DNA of 64,000 nt from NCBI GenBank assembly GCA_036278735.1, contig DASUKM010000010.1, positions 15,532 through 79,531 of the forward strand. The letters are read 5' to 3'. The stretch comes from DASUKM01 sp036278735. Its GTDB lineage: Bacteria; Acidobacteriota; Vicinamibacteria; Vicinamibacterales; 2-12-FULL-66-21. The position numbers and the translations under genes are program-made. This document shows, piece by piece, positions 49,878 to 60,940 of the stretch; positions within the stretch are counted from its first letter, which is position 1, and each line of letters begins with the position of its first letter. The notes below the pieces were generated by a model. That model saw nothing but the letters and a program-made list of their open reading frames with translations, had not been told where the DNA came from and ran no database searches.

Positions 49878-50738
49878 TCAGTGCTCGACTCGGAGACGAT
49901 CGGCCACCCGCACCACGTCCGCCATCGCCTTCACATCGTGCACCCGAACGATGTGGGCCCCCAGCAGCACGCTTGCGGCCACGGCCGCGGCCGTCCCCCA
50001 CTCCCGCTCCGCCGGCGGCCGTTCGCCGAGAGCCGCGTTCAGGAAGGACTTCCGCGACGGCCCCGACAGGATCGGCCGGTCGAGCGCCGCGATCGCGTCG
50101 AGGTGCGCCAGCACGTCGAAGCTGTGCTCCGCCCGCTTCGCGAAGCCGAACCCGGGATCGACGACGATCGCGTCGCGCGCAATCCCCGCCGCCGTCGCGC
50201 GATCGATCGCCTGCTGGAGCTCCCGGGCGACCTCCGCCGGCGCATCCTCGTAGACCGCGCGCGCGACCATGTCGCGGGAGCGTCCGCGCGTGTGCATCAG
50301 GACGATCGCCGCGCCAGTCTCGGCCGCCACCCGCCCCAGCGCCGGCTCGTGCTGCAGTCCGCTGATGTCGTTGACGATGGCCGCGCCGCGCGCAACGGCC
50401 TCGCGCGCCACGACGGCTTTGTAGGTATCGATCGAAATGGGGACGGTCAAGCGCGCGGCGAGCCGTTCGATGACCGGCAGCACACGCCTCGACTCTTCGG
50501 CGGCCGAAACGGGTTCCGCGCCGGGACGTGTGGACTCGCCGCCGACATCGACGATGTCCGCGCCATCCTCGGCCATCTGGACGGCGGCCGCGACGGCGCG
50601 ATCGACGTCGGCGTACAGGCCGCCGCCGGCAAACGAATCGGGCGTCAGGTTGAGGATGCCCATCACCAGCGTCCGCTCGCCAAGCTGGAGCGGCGCGCGG
50701 CGCGGCAGTGGGACGGCGTAGGACCGGCGCGGATGCAT
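49878..50738 (-). CDS. folP: dihydropteroate synthase
   Basis: A 286-residue TIM barrel condensing pABA with dihydropterin pyrophosphate. MGILNLTPDSFAGGG and DIVDVGGESTRPGAEPVS are the two diagnostic loops, followed by PISIDTYKA, VNDISGL and DPGFGFAKRAEHS and LSGPSRKSFL. It lies 31 bases after ftsH, as in tilS-ftsH-folP clusters of many bacteria. Confidence 0.95.
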   Translation of the reverse strand: MHPRRSYAVPLPRRAPLQLGERTLVMGILNLTPDSFAGGGLYADVDRAVAAAVQMAEDGADIVDVGGESTRPGAEPVSAAEESRRVLPVIERLAARLTVPISIDTYKAVVAREAVARGAAIVNDISGLQHEPALGRVAAETGAAIVLMHTRGRSRDMVARAVYEDAPAEVARELQQAIDRATAAGIARDAIVVDPGFGFAKRAEHSFDVLAHLDAIAALDRPILSGPSRKSFLNAALGERPPAEREWGTAAAVAASVLLGAHIVRVHDVKAMADVVRVADRLRVEH

Positions 50739-50742
50739 GAAT

Positions 50743-50762
50743 GCCGGGCCCGCGGGCCCGGC
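50743..50762. other. 20-bp perfect GC palindrome between ftsH and folP
   Basis: GCCGGGCCCGCGGGCCCGGC is fully self-complementary and lies between the ftsH stop and the folP start. As RNA it would form a very stable hairpin directly before the folP start, able to act as an attenuator or a processing site. Confidence 0.5.
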
Positions 50763-50769
50763 TTGCACG

Positions 50770-52697
<1,928 letters not shown>

Positions 52698-52701
<4 letters not shown>

Positions 52702-54113
52702 CCTTCGCCTCCTAAACGCCTGACTGTCAAGAGTAACACGCCTTTTGCCGGGTCCGTGACGCGAAAATCCTCCGCGACCGCCTGCCCCGCGACCCATACG
52801 ATCCGGTCCTGGCCGTCGACCACGAGAGGCAGCCGATCACGTTCTGTCCGTGGCACTTTCCGGTCGACGAGAAAGTCCTGCAGCTTCCGGCCGCCGGGGG
52901 CGCCGAGCGGACGGAAGCGGTCGCCTGGACGGCGGTTCCGGACCGTGAGCGGGAGCACGAGCCGGCTCGCCGCGACGGCGGCCGATGGGCCGCGTCCAGC
53001 CCAGAGGGTTCCCGGCAGCCGCGACAGCGGCTCTGCCGCAACCGCCCAGCCCGCCGGACCGAGCACCACCTCTCCTGGAATAGACAACAAAATGCTGAAA
53101 GAGTTCACCAGCTGGGCCGTTTTCCCGGTTCGGCGCGGTTCCAGCTCGATTCGCCCGCCCCGTCGCGCCGCCGTCTGGCCGGGCAAGCTAAACTGCCTGC
53201 CGTCAGTGCGATCGCGCGCGAGCTCGAGCAAACGGTCCACATGCTGAGACCCGATCGGACGCGACACTGCGAGCCTCGCCAGCACCTCGCGTGCCACGCG
53301 CGACGCGATCGCCGGATCCAGCGCCGCGAGCGCGCCGGCGTCGACCACGACACGCGCCGGTTCATCCTGTAAGACGACGGAAGCGGCCGTTTCGATTGCA
53401 CGCGCCTGGAGATATTGCTCGTCGATACGGGCCAGGGCCGCCTCGCGCGCGAGCACGTCGACGATCGCGGGGGAGCAATGCGCGGCCAGATACGGAAGGA
53501 CGGCATGGCGCACGCGATTGCGCGGATTCCTGACGTCCGCGTTCGTCTCGTCCTCGCGAAAGGGCAGGCCGCGCATGTTCAGGTAGGCGCGGAGTTCGGC
53601 GCGGCCGGCTTCGAGGAGGGGCCGGATGACGATCCCCGCGCGCGGCTGGATCGCGGCGAGACCTCGCGTCCCGGCGCCCCGGACGAGCCGCAGCAGGAAC
53701 GTCTCCGCCTGATCGTCGCGCGTGTGCGCCGTCGCGACGGCGTCGGCGCCGAGGGCTGTCGCCGCACGCGCCAGGAAATCGTAACGGGCGCGGCGCGCGG
53801 CGTCTTCGAGCGAACGCCGTTCCCGGGCCGCCATCGCCGGGACGTCGGCGCGGCCGACCTCGAGCGGCAGGCCAAGCGTGCGGGTCAGCTCGACGCAGAA
53901 CCGCTCGTCCTCGTCGGCGGCCGCTCCTCGGATCTGGTGGTTGAAGTGCGCGGCCCCCGCGAGGATCAGTTCGCCCGCCGCGTCCCGCTCGCTCAGCAGA
54001 TGCACCAGCGCCACCGAGTCGCCGCCGCCCGACAGGGCGACAACGACGCGGCCGCCTGGCGGCAGGAGGCCGTATCGCCGAATCGTCGCGAGGACGCGGG
54101 CGGACAGAGACAT
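52698..54113 (-). CDS. tilS: tRNA(Ile)-lysidine synthetase
   Basis: A 471-residue PP-loop enzyme converting C34 of tRNA(Ile2) to lysidine. SGGGDS at 28-33, HFNHQIRGAAADEDE, RRARYDFLARAA, ATAHTRDDQAETFLLRLVRGAG and RPLLEAGRAELRAYL are family landmarks; the TilS C-terminal domain contains NRRPGDRFRPLGAPGGRKLQ. It is 24 bases downstream of a tRNA gene with anticodon CAU, transcribed in the same direction. Confidence 0.94.
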
Positions 54114-54137
54114 GACCTGGCGGATTGGTAAAGGTGG

Positions 54138-54211
54138 TGCCGGTGCAGGGACTTGAACCCCGGACGCCGCGGATATGAGCCGCGTGCTCTAACCAACTGA
54201 GCTACACCGGC
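54138..54211 (-). tRNA. tRNA with anticodon CAU (Met or Ile2)
   Basis: A complete 74-base cloverleaf: acceptor GCCGGTG/CACCGGC, D-arm GCTCAGTTGGTTAGAGC, anticodon stem CGCGG/CCGCG with loop CTCATAT, T-arm CCGGGGTTCAAGTCCCTG and discriminator A. CCA is not encoded. Anticodon CAU means elongator Met or, after lysidine modification, Ile. Position next to tilS is suggestive of tRNA(Ile2), but acceptor pairs 4-69 and 5-68 are G-C, not the C-G favoured by E. coli TilS, so elongator Met is at least as likely. Confidence 0.93.
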
Positions 54212-54235
54212 AGGAAACTATGAGTATAGCAAATG

Positions 54236-54330
54236 GGGTTCGCGGGTTCTCGGGTTCTCGGGTTCTCGGGTTCTCGGGTTCTCGGGTTCTCGGGTTCTCG
54301 GGTTCTCGGGTTCTCGGGTTCTCGGGTTCA
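54236..54330. repeat. GGGTTCTC octamer array
   Basis: About eleven perfect 8-base units, GGGTTCTC, lie between the tRNA gene and the helicase gene. This is the only array here with an 8-base period. The promoter of the tRNA operon should lie at its left edge. Confidence 0.9.
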
Positions 54331-54398
54331 TTGAGGGTTTCCGGTGGCGCGGTGCGAGCCGAAGCGCTTATCATGACGGCGCTCCCCTCGGACAACCC

Positions 54399-57164
54399 AT
54401 GACCCTGGTTGGCGGGATTGCTCTTTCACCCGAACAGCAGGAAGTCGTCGCCTGGCGCGGAGGCCACCTGCAGGTCGTGGCGTGCGCCGGGTCCGGAAAG
54501 ACCGAGGCGATCTCGCGACGGATTGCGTCGCTGATCGCCGATGGCGCCGACCCCGGCTCCGTCGTGGCGTTCACCTTTACGGAGCGCGCGGCCGCGGCGC
54601 TCAGGACCCGCATCATGGGCCGCGTGGCGGATCTGCAGGGACCTGAGTTTCTCGACAAACTCGGACCGACCTTCATCGGCACCATCCACGCCTATTGCCT
54701 GCGACTCCTGCAGAGTTACGCGCCCCAGTACGGCAACTTCGACGTGCTGGACGAACATCGCCTCGCAGGGTTGCTCAGCCGCGAGCACCGCCGACTCGGG
54801 CTCGACGGACTGGGTGACAGCCGCCACTGGCGACCGATCTTCGACTTCCTCCGCAATGCCGACGTCGTCGACAACGAACTGATCGATCCAGCCCGCCTGA
54901 AGGGCACACCGTTCGGCGAGTGCTATGCGCGATATCTCGCGATGCTGGAGCGATATCACGTCCTCACCTTCGGTCAGCTCGTCTCGAAGGCGGTTCGCGC
55001 GCTCGATGACTCGCGGGTCTACGCGCGTGTTCACGATGGAATGCGTTACCTGTTCGTCGACGAATATCAGGACGTCAACAAGTGCCAGGAGGCGCTCATC
55101 GAACGACTTGGCCAGGCCCCCGTCGAGCTTTGCGTCGTCGGCGACGACGATCAGGCGATCTACCAATGGCGAGGGTCGGACGTGGCGAACATCCTCGAAT
55201 TCCGGAGGCGATACGGAGCCGAAACGCGCGAGTTGAGCGTCAACCGGCGATCGCGGCCGGCGATTCTGGAAGCGGCGAACGCCTTCGCGTGCTCGATTGC
55301 GCAGAGGCAGTCAAAGGCGATGACGGCTTGGCGGCCGGCCGCGCAGCCGGAACTGCACGCCTGGAGTGCCGAGAAGCCGGAGGACGAGGCCGCCGTCATC
55401 GCCGAGACGATCGGCCGTTTGACGAAGATCGGCTATCGCCCACGCGACATGGCGGTTCTGTTCCGCTCCGTGCGCACATCGGCGGATCCCCTCATCGCGG
55501 CGCTGCGGGCCGCAGACATTCCGATTCGCTGCGCGGGGCGCACGGGCCTCTTCAAGCAGGACGAGGCGGCCGTGCTCGGGGCCACGTATGCGTGGCTCTG
55601 CGGGTTCGAGTGGAAGGAGGAACGCTACGGCGAGGCGCAGAAGTGGGACCTGACGATGCTCGTCGACCAGTACGCCTCCCTGTTCACGGTGGATCCACGC
55701 GAACTGGCCGCCTATCTCAACGGCTGGCACGCTCGCGTCGCTGGAGATGACGTCGCGGTCTCCCTGGTGAAGGATTACTACAGGCTGCTGAATCTGCTGG
55801 GTGTGCGCGATTTGGATCTCACGACGTCGATCGGTCAGGCGCGCATGGGATGCCTGGCCCGCTTCTCCGAGATCCTCGCGGACTTCGAGCACGTGACGCG
55901 CCGGGCGCGTTACGTGGACGAGGAGGCGGGCCCGGTGTTTCGCGGCGGACAGGATCGAGGCACCTACTTCTATCGACGCCTCTTCAACTACCTGCAGCAC
56001 TACGCGCTCGACGCGTACGAGGATTTCGAAGGCGAGGAGACGTTTGATCTGGACGCGGTGAGCGTCTTGACCGTGCACCAGGCGAAGGGACTCGAATGGC
56101 CGGTCGTGTTCCTGCCGAGCCTCGTCGAAGGGCGTTTCCCCTCCAGACGGGCCGGAAAGCCGCAGGACTGGCTGCTGCCGACGTCCGTATTCGGTGCGAA
56201 GGCCCGGGCACGATACGACGGCGGCGAAATGGAGGAGCGCCGGCTGTTCTACGTCGCGCTCACCCGCGCGAAAGACTGCGTGTACTTGTCGCGGTTCCGC
56301 CGAATGAAACGAGCGTGCCGTCCATCACCGTTCCTGACGGAAGTGGCCGGCGGAGATCCGAAGCCGGACGGCGATCTTCCGCTCCCGCCGCCGTTCGAGC
56401 CGTCGCTCGACGAGGCGGACGAACTGCCGACGCTCTCGTTCTCCGATCTCGCCCATTACGACGATTGCCCGTTCCGTTACCGCCTGAGCACCTCGTTCGG
56501 ATTCCAGCCGCAGCTGGCCACCGAACTGGGCTACGGAAAGGCGATCCATCACGTGCTGCGCCGGCTTGCCGACGTGGCGCGGCAGCAGCGATCGCTGCCC
56601 ACTTCGGGTGATGTCGATCGCGTGTTCGCGGAGGAGTTCTACCTGCCCTTCGCGAACAGGGCGGCCTTCGCGCAGCTGAAAGAGAAGGCGGAGCGGCTCG
56701 TTGCGCGGTATCTCGGCGAGTACAGCGGCGATCTGCTGCGCGTCTGGGAAACGGAGCGCCCGTTTTCGCTTCACGTCGATGCCGGCGTGGTGACCGGCCG
56801 CGCCGACGTCATTCTCGACGAGGAAGGCGGCAGGCGCGGTGCGCTGGCGCTCGTCGACTACAAGACGGCGGCGGACCCGGCGCAGGACGACGTGTTCGCG
56901 TTCCAGCTCGCGATCTATGCGGCGGCCGGGCGGGGCGAAGGCTTCGACGTGGAGGGCGCGTACCTGCAGGACCTGTCGAAGGCCACGCGCGTCCCCGTTG
57001 ATGTGGGCGTGGGCAAGACGGAGCAGGCGCGCACGAGGGCGACGTCGCTCATCACGAGCATCACCGACGGCGAGTTCCCCTCGCGGCCGGACGGGCAGAA
57101 ATGCCCGCACTGCGACATGCGCGCGATCTGCCGCGACGCGGCGTGCTCGAAAGATGACTTGTGA
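54399..57164 (+). CDS. UvrD/PcrA-type helicase with C-terminal PD-(D/E)XK nuclease
   Basis: A 921-residue superfamily 1 helicase-nuclease. Helicase motifs: VVACAGSGKTEAISRR (I), FTFTERAAAALRTRI (Ia), YLFVDEYQDVNKCQ (II), VVGDDDQAIYQWRGS (III), VNRRSRPAILEAAN (IV), TVHQAKGLEWPVVF (V) and LFYVALTRAKDCVY (VI). The last 250 residues form a RecB/Cas4-like nuclease: LSFSDLAHYDDCPFRYRL, GRADVILDEEG and LALVDYKTA, and Cys near the end (CPHCDMRAICRDAAC) that with Cys 690-region CPF could hold an Fe-S cluster as in AddB. It stands alone, without an AddB partner. Likely DNA repair. Confidence 0.87.
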   Translation: MTLVGGIALSPEQQEVVAWRGGHLQVVACAGSGKTEAISRRIASLIADGADPGSVVAFTFTERAAAALRTRIMGRVADLQGPEFLDKLGPTFIGTIHAYCLRLLQSYAPQYGNFDVLDEHRLAGLLSREHRRLGLDGLGDSRHWRPIFDFLRNADVVDNELIDPARLKGTPFGECYARYLAMLERYHVLTFGQLVSKAVRALDDSRVYARVHDGMRYLFVDEYQDVNKCQEALIERLGQAPVELCVVGDDDQAIYQWRGSDVANILEFRRRYGAETRELSVNRRSRPAILEAANAFACSIAQRQSKAMTAWRPAAQPELHAWSAEKPEDEAAVIAETIGRLTKIGYRPRDMAVLFRSVRTSADPLIAALRAADIPIRCAGRTGLFKQDEAAVLGATYAWLCGFEWKEERYGEAQKWDLTMLVDQYASLFTVDPRELAAYLNGWHARVAGDDVAVSLVKDYYRLLNLLGVRDLDLTTSIGQARMGCLARFSEILADFEHVTRRARYVDEEAGPVFRGGQDRGTYFYRRLFNYLQHYALDAYEDFEGEETFDLDAVSVLTVHQAKGLEWPVVFLPSLVEGRFPSRRAGKPQDWLLPTSVFGAKARARYDGGEMEERRLFYVALTRAKDCVYLSRFRRMKRACRPSPFLTEVAGGDPKPDGDLPLPPPFEPSLDEADELPTLSFSDLAHYDDCPFRYRLSTSFGFQPQLATELGYGKAIHHVLRRLADVARQQRSLPTSGDVDRVFAEEFYLPFANRAAFAQLKEKAERLVARYLGEYSGDLLRVWETERPFSLHVDAGVVTGRADVILDEEGGRRGALALVDYKTAADPAQDDVFAFQLAIYAAAGRGEGFDVEGAYLQDLSKATRVPVDVGVGKTEQARTRATSLITSITDGEFPSRPDGQKCPHCDMRAICRDAACSKDDL

Positions 57165-57169
57165 CCGTA

Positions 57170-57191
57170 GGGCGGGGCTTCAGCTCCGCCC
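57170..57191. terminator. hairpin between convergent genes
   Basis: GGGCGGGGC-TTCA-GCTCCGCCC pairs over nine bases (one G-U). It is placed exactly between the helicase stop and the convergent exonuclease stop and could end both transcripts. No T-tract. Confidence 0.5.
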
Positions 57192-57202
57192 GGCGCTCGA
57201 TT

Positions 57203-58471
57203 TCACGACACCGCGATCCCGAGCGCCCTCCAGAACGCGCGCTCGGACATGATCCGCGTCCCGTAGTGCCGAGCCTTCTTCGCCTTCGTCGACATCGTGT
57301 GCGGGTCGGCTACCACCAGGATGTCCAGCTTCTTGGTCACGCTCGCCACCGGCCTCAATCCAGCCTCGCGGGCGAGGAACTCAGCCAGTTCGCGCGAGAT
57401 CGGCGCGCCGTGCAGCGCCGAACAGATCTCGCCGGTGAAGCACACCGTCCTGCCCCGAAGATCCTGACGCATTGCGGCCGACGCCGCGGCGGGATCCGCA
57501 GCAGACGCCAGGATCTCGCCGACGACCGCCGCCGGGAAGCCGAGTAATCGCGCCAATCCATCCAGCTCGTACCGTTCGTGCTCGGTGACCACGCGATCCT
57601 CGAGCGCCGCGGTTGCGAGCGCGCCCAGGTAGGTCCGATGCGCCGCCTGCACCCGATCCGGGCCGAGCCCGGACAGGCGCGCCAGCTCCGCCAGCGCCTC
57701 CGCCTCCGTCGTCGTGACGACGGCGTCTTCGAGTACGCGGTCGAGCAGCTCGAAGTATCCCGTCAGATCTGGCGCGTGGTCGCACACCGATGGCGCGAGC
57801 CGCGACACGAGCTGCGCCAGGTACGGTGGCGAATCAGACGGGAGCGTGGTGCCTCGCGGACAGCACCTGCCGGTCGCGGGCGGCGAGGACGACACGCGGC
57901 ACGGCGCGACGTCGACGTTCAGGTCCTCGAGCGCCTTCAGCCGCCGCTCCTCCGCGACGCGCGCGTACGCATCGAGCAGCTCCGCGCTCGCCAGCGCATC
58001 GGGCAGCGCGGCATGATGCTCCTCCTGCGGAACGCCGACCGCGCTGCAGCAGGCGGCAAGGCTGCGGCCTTCCGTGTCGATGCCGATCTGCGACGCGAGC
58101 CGCAGCGTGCAGAGCGGCTCCCCCAGATCCACCACGCATCGGGCCCGCTCGAGTTCACTTCGCAGGAAGGCCGCGTCGAATCTGACGTTGTGGCCCGCCA
58201 CGACAGCGCCCTGCATCGCCTGGGCGAGGTCGCCGGCAATGTCTTCGAATGCCGGCGCGTGCGCGAGATCGCCCGCCCGGATCCCGTGAATGTTCGTGTT
58301 CCCCACGTCACGTCCCGGGTCGACGAGCGTCGCGAACGTTCTGGCCGGCGGCTCGCCCACTCGTCGCCGAACGACCGCCACCTCCACGATTCGATTGTGC
58401 CGTCCAGGCAACAACCCCGTCGTCTCGATATCGACGACCGCGACGTCAAGTCCGTCGAGAGGCGGACGCAT
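57203..58471 (-). CDS. DnaQ-like 3'-5' exonuclease with C-terminal BRCT domain
   Basis: A 422-residue protein. Residues about 8-170 are a DEDDh exonuclease: VVDIETTGLLPGRHNRIVEV, GHNVRFDAAFLRSEL, HHAALPDALASAELL give all acidic residues and the His. The middle (about 225-320) is helical with YLAQLVSRL and VVTEHERYELDGLARLLGF, resembling TerB-like spacers. The end (about 340-420) is a BRCT domain: LRGRTVCFTGEI, ISRELAEFLAREAGLRPVAS and LDILVVADP. This architecture occurs in actinobacterial and Acidobacterial repair proteins. Role inferred in DNA end or gap processing. Confidence 0.82.
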   Translation of the reverse strand: MRPPLDGLDVAVVDIETTGLLPGRHNRIVEVAVVRRRVGEPPARTFATLVDPGRDVGNTNIHGIRAGDLAHAPAFEDIAGDLAQAMQGAVVAGHNVRFDAAFLRSELERARCVVDLGEPLCTLRLASQIGIDTEGRSLAACCSAVGVPQEEHHAALPDALASAELLDAYARVAEERRLKALEDLNVDVAPCRVSSSPPATGRCCPRGTTLPSDSPPYLAQLVSRLAPSVCDHAPDLTGYFELLDRVLEDAVVTTTEAEALAELARLSGLGPDRVQAAHRTYLGALATAALEDRVVTEHERYELDGLARLLGFPAAVVGEILASAADPAAASAAMRQDLRGRTVCFTGEICSALHGAPISRELAEFLAREAGLRPVASVTKKLDILVVADPHTMSTKAKKARHYGTRIMSERAFWRALGIAVS

Positions 58472-58486
58472 GGATACCTCCGTGAC

Positions 58487-59437
58487 TCACAGGGCTGATT
58501 GCTCGATCACGCACGCCGCGAGCAGCGGGATCAGGACCTCGTGATGGCCCGTCAACGAGTACCCCTGGCCGACCCCGGCCACCGGGCGCGAGACGACGTT
58601 CGTCTGCGCGCGGTACATGCGCATGAAGTCGATGTCGATCGTCGTCAGGCCGTCGAGGGGCTGTCCCTGGTTGCGCGCGAGCGCGACCGCTTTCAGGAAC
58701 ACCTCCGGCAGAATGACCGCCGATCCGCAATTCAGGTAGACGCCGCCGGCGAGCCGGGCGACGTTCGAGACGAAGTACCGGAAATCGCGCAGGCTGCCTT
58801 CGCCGAGCGCGGCGCCCGAGGCGGCCGGGTGCATGTGGATGATGTCGGTGCCGATCGCGACGTGCACGGTCACGGGAATCGCGAGGCGCGCCGCGGCCGC
58901 GAGCAGGCTGACCCCGGCGTGCGGCGGCTTCGTGCGATCGAGATGCTGCGCGACGGATTGCCCGAGCCCGAGGCCGCGGGCGACGCCGCCGTTGATCGCG
59001 GCATTCAGCTCGCGGCCGGTCTCCTCCGCCATGCCGAAGCGCCCCGGCCCGAGCGCCTCGTCGACATCCTCCGAGGTGGCCCCCGAGAGCGCCAGTTCGA
59101 AATCGTGGATCACGCCGGCGCCGTTGGTGGCAAGTCCGGAGACGAACCCGCGCTCCATCAGGTCGATGAGAATCGGCGACAGGCCGGTCTTGATCACGTG
59201 GGCGCCGATGCCCCAGAGGAGGCCGCGGCCGCCGCGGTGGGCCGCGGCGATCGCGGTCACGGCCGCCTTGAAGTGCGCCCCCGCCTGAATCGAAGGGATG
59301 GACGCCAGCAGTCCGGCGAGGCCAGCGCCGCGCTCATACGGCACCGCGAAATCCCGGACGTTCGCCTTGCTGCGGCGCGACGCCAGCGGATACGTGCGGA
59401 CGCCAGACAGGTCGAAGTCGTCGTAGCTGAACGGCAC
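58487..59437 (-). CDS. deoxyhypusine-synthase-like protein of unknown function
   Basis: A 316-residue protein. LLWGIGAHVIKTGLSPILID, GFVSGLATNGAGVIHDFELA and TSEDVDEALGPGRFGMAEETG suggest a distant deoxyhypusine/homospermidine-synthase-type Rossmann protein, known in some bacteria without eIF5A. TVHVAIGTDIIHMHP and YLNCGSAVILPEVFLKA are well-ordered blocks of an NAD-type fold. The catalytic Lys of deoxyhypusine synthases cannot be assigned confidently. The match is by pattern only. Confidence 0.5.
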   Translation of the reverse strand: MPFSYDDFDLSGVRTYPLASRRSKANVRDFAVPYERGAGLAGLLASIPSIQAGAHFKAAVTAIAAAHRGGRGLLWGIGAHVIKTGLSPILIDLMERGFVSGLATNGAGVIHDFELALSGATSEDVDEALGPGRFGMAEETGRELNAAINGGVARGLGLGQSVAQHLDRTKPPHAGVSLLAAAARLAIPVTVHVAIGTDIIHMHPAASGAALGEGSLRDFRYFVSNVARLAGGVYLNCGSAVILPEVFLKAVALARNQGQPLDGLTTIDIDFMRMYRAQTNVVSRPVAGVGQGYSLTGHHEVLIPLLAACVIEQSAL

Positions 59438-59454
59438 GGGGCTATGGTAATGCT

Positions 59455-59600
59455 GTCAGCTGCCAGCTGCCAGTATCCAGCTACCAGTCTCCAGCTTCCA
59501 GCTTCCCCATTGCCGATTGCCGATTGGCGATTGATGATTGATGATTGCGGATTGCCGATTGGCGATTGGCGATTGGCGATTGGCGATTGGCGATTGGCAT
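59455..59600. repeat. composite heptamer array CCAGYNN then GATTGSC
   Basis: The left part (59459-59510) has about seven CCAGNNN units (CCAGCTG, CCAGTAT, CCAGCTA, CCAGCTT); the right part (59515-59600) has about twelve GATTGGC, GATTGCC and GATTGAT units. Two heptamer families lie directly side by side. A CCCCGCGCGCCGCC-rich degenerate stretch follows to the queA stop near 59710. Confidence 0.85.
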
Positions 59601-59712
59601 TCCAGACTACGGCTCCGGGGTATCCGCGCCCCGCTCCCCGCGCCCTGCGCCCCGCGCGCCGCCCCCCCACGCCCCCCGCCCCGCGCGCCGCCCCCGCACT
59701 CCGCCCCCCGCC

Positions 59713-60909
59713 TCAGACAATCAGCATCGCATCGCCATAGCTGTAGAACCGATACCGCTGCGCGATCGCCTCGCGGTACACGGCGAGCACGCGCTCGCGT
59801 CCTTCGACGAGCTCACGGCCCGTCGACGCGGCCCCCTGCGGCGAGGTCACGGCGCCGGCGAAGGCGGACACGAGCATCAGGAGCGACGAGCGCGGCAGGT
59901 GGAAGTTCGTCATCAGCGCGCTGACGACCCGGAACTCGAATCCCGGATAGATGAACAGATCGGCCAGCCCGGCGCCGGCGCTGACGGCGCCGTCTGCGCG
60001 GTGCGCCGCATCTTCCAGCGCGCGGGTCGTCGTCGTCCCGACGGCGACGACCCGGCGCTTCGCGCGCCGCGCCCCGGCAATCGCGCTCGCCGCCTGTTCG
60101 CGGATCTCGTACGGCTCGGGGTCGACCACGTGCTCTTCGACCACCGTCGTCCGCACGGGCTTGAAGGTGCCGTACCCGACGTGCAGCGTGATGGTCGTGC
60201 GATCGATCCCCGCACGATCGAGACGCGCCAGCAGGCGATCGTCGAAGTGCAGGCCGGCGGTCGGCGCCGCGACCGATCCCCGCACCGACGCAAAGACGGT
60301 CTGATACCGTTCGCGATCCGCGCCCGTATCCGGGCGATGAATGTAGGGGGGCAGCGGTACGTGGCCGAGCGCATCGACGAGCGCGTCGACGTCACCGCCC
60401 GACTCGGCCCAGAGGCGGAGCGTCCGCCGGCCATGAAACCGGCGCGCCACGATTTCCGCCATCAGGACGCCCGCGTCTCCCTCGAAGCGCAGGCGCGCTC
60501 CTTCCTTCAACTTCTGCCCCGGGTGCACGAGCGCATCCCAGACTTGGACGGACGAAGCCGGAGGGGGGATGGAGGACGACTGAGGAGCGCCTGCGGCCTC
60601 AGTACGCAGGGGTGGGGCCCCGCGCGCATTGAGAGACGATGACGGATGACGGACTCGCGCGAGCAGCAGGCATTCGACGCGTCCGCCGCTCGGGACGCGA
60701 TGGCCGAGCAGGCGCGCGGGAAACACGCGCGTGTCGTTGGCGACCAGCAGATCGCCCGCCGTCAGGTGTTCGGCGAGCGCCGCGACGCGCGTGTGCACGA
60801 TGGCGCCGGTCGCGCGGTCGAGCACGAGCAGCCGCGACTCGCCGCGCGGGGCGGCGGTCTGCGCGATCAGCTCGTCAGGAAGCGGGAAGTCGAAATCGGA
60901 GACGTCCAA
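59713..60909 (-). CDS. queA: S-adenosylmethionine:tRNA ribosyltransferase-isomerase
   Basis: A 398-residue enzyme that builds epoxyqueuosine on tRNA. Landmarks: DFDFPLPDELIAQ, LLVANDTRVFPARL, HVGYGTFKPV, SVAAPTAGLHFDD and FHLPRSSLLMLVSAFAG. Residues about 86-122 are an insertion (PSSSLNARGAPPLRTEAAGA and flanks) between LLLARV and VWDALVHPG that is not a family feature; the underlying DNA (60544-60654) contains a repeat-like GATGACGGATGACGG segment and GGAGCGCCTGCGGCCTC. The insertion keeps frame. With queC and queE this completes part of queuosine synthesis. Confidence 0.93.
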   Translation of the reverse strand: MDVSDFDFPLPDELIAQTAAPRGESRLLVLDRATGAIVHTRVAALAEHLTAGDLLVANDTRVFPARLLGHRVPSGGRVECLLLARVRHPSSSLNARGAPPLRTEAAGAPQSSSIPPPASSVQVWDALVHPGQKLKEGARLRFEGDAGVLMAEIVARRFHGRRTLRLWAESGGDVDALVDALGHVPLPPYIHRPDTGADRERYQTVFASVRGSVAAPTAGLHFDDRLLARLDRAGIDRTTITLHVGYGTFKPVRTTVVEEHVVDPEPYEIREQAASAIAGARRAKRRVVAVGTTTTRALEDAAHRADGAVSAGAGLADLFIYPGFEFRVVSALMTNFHLPRSSLLMLVSAFAGAVTSPQGAASTGRELVEGRERVLAVYREAIAQRYRFYSYGDAMLIV

Positions 60910-60940
60910 AACCGTGCAGTAGAATGCCGATCATACGCCG

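Noticed and set aside
54138..54211. tRNA gene as an integration site of a mobile element
   Set aside because: No integrase, no direct repeat of the tRNA 3' end nearby, and the flanking genes are housekeeping or repair genes.
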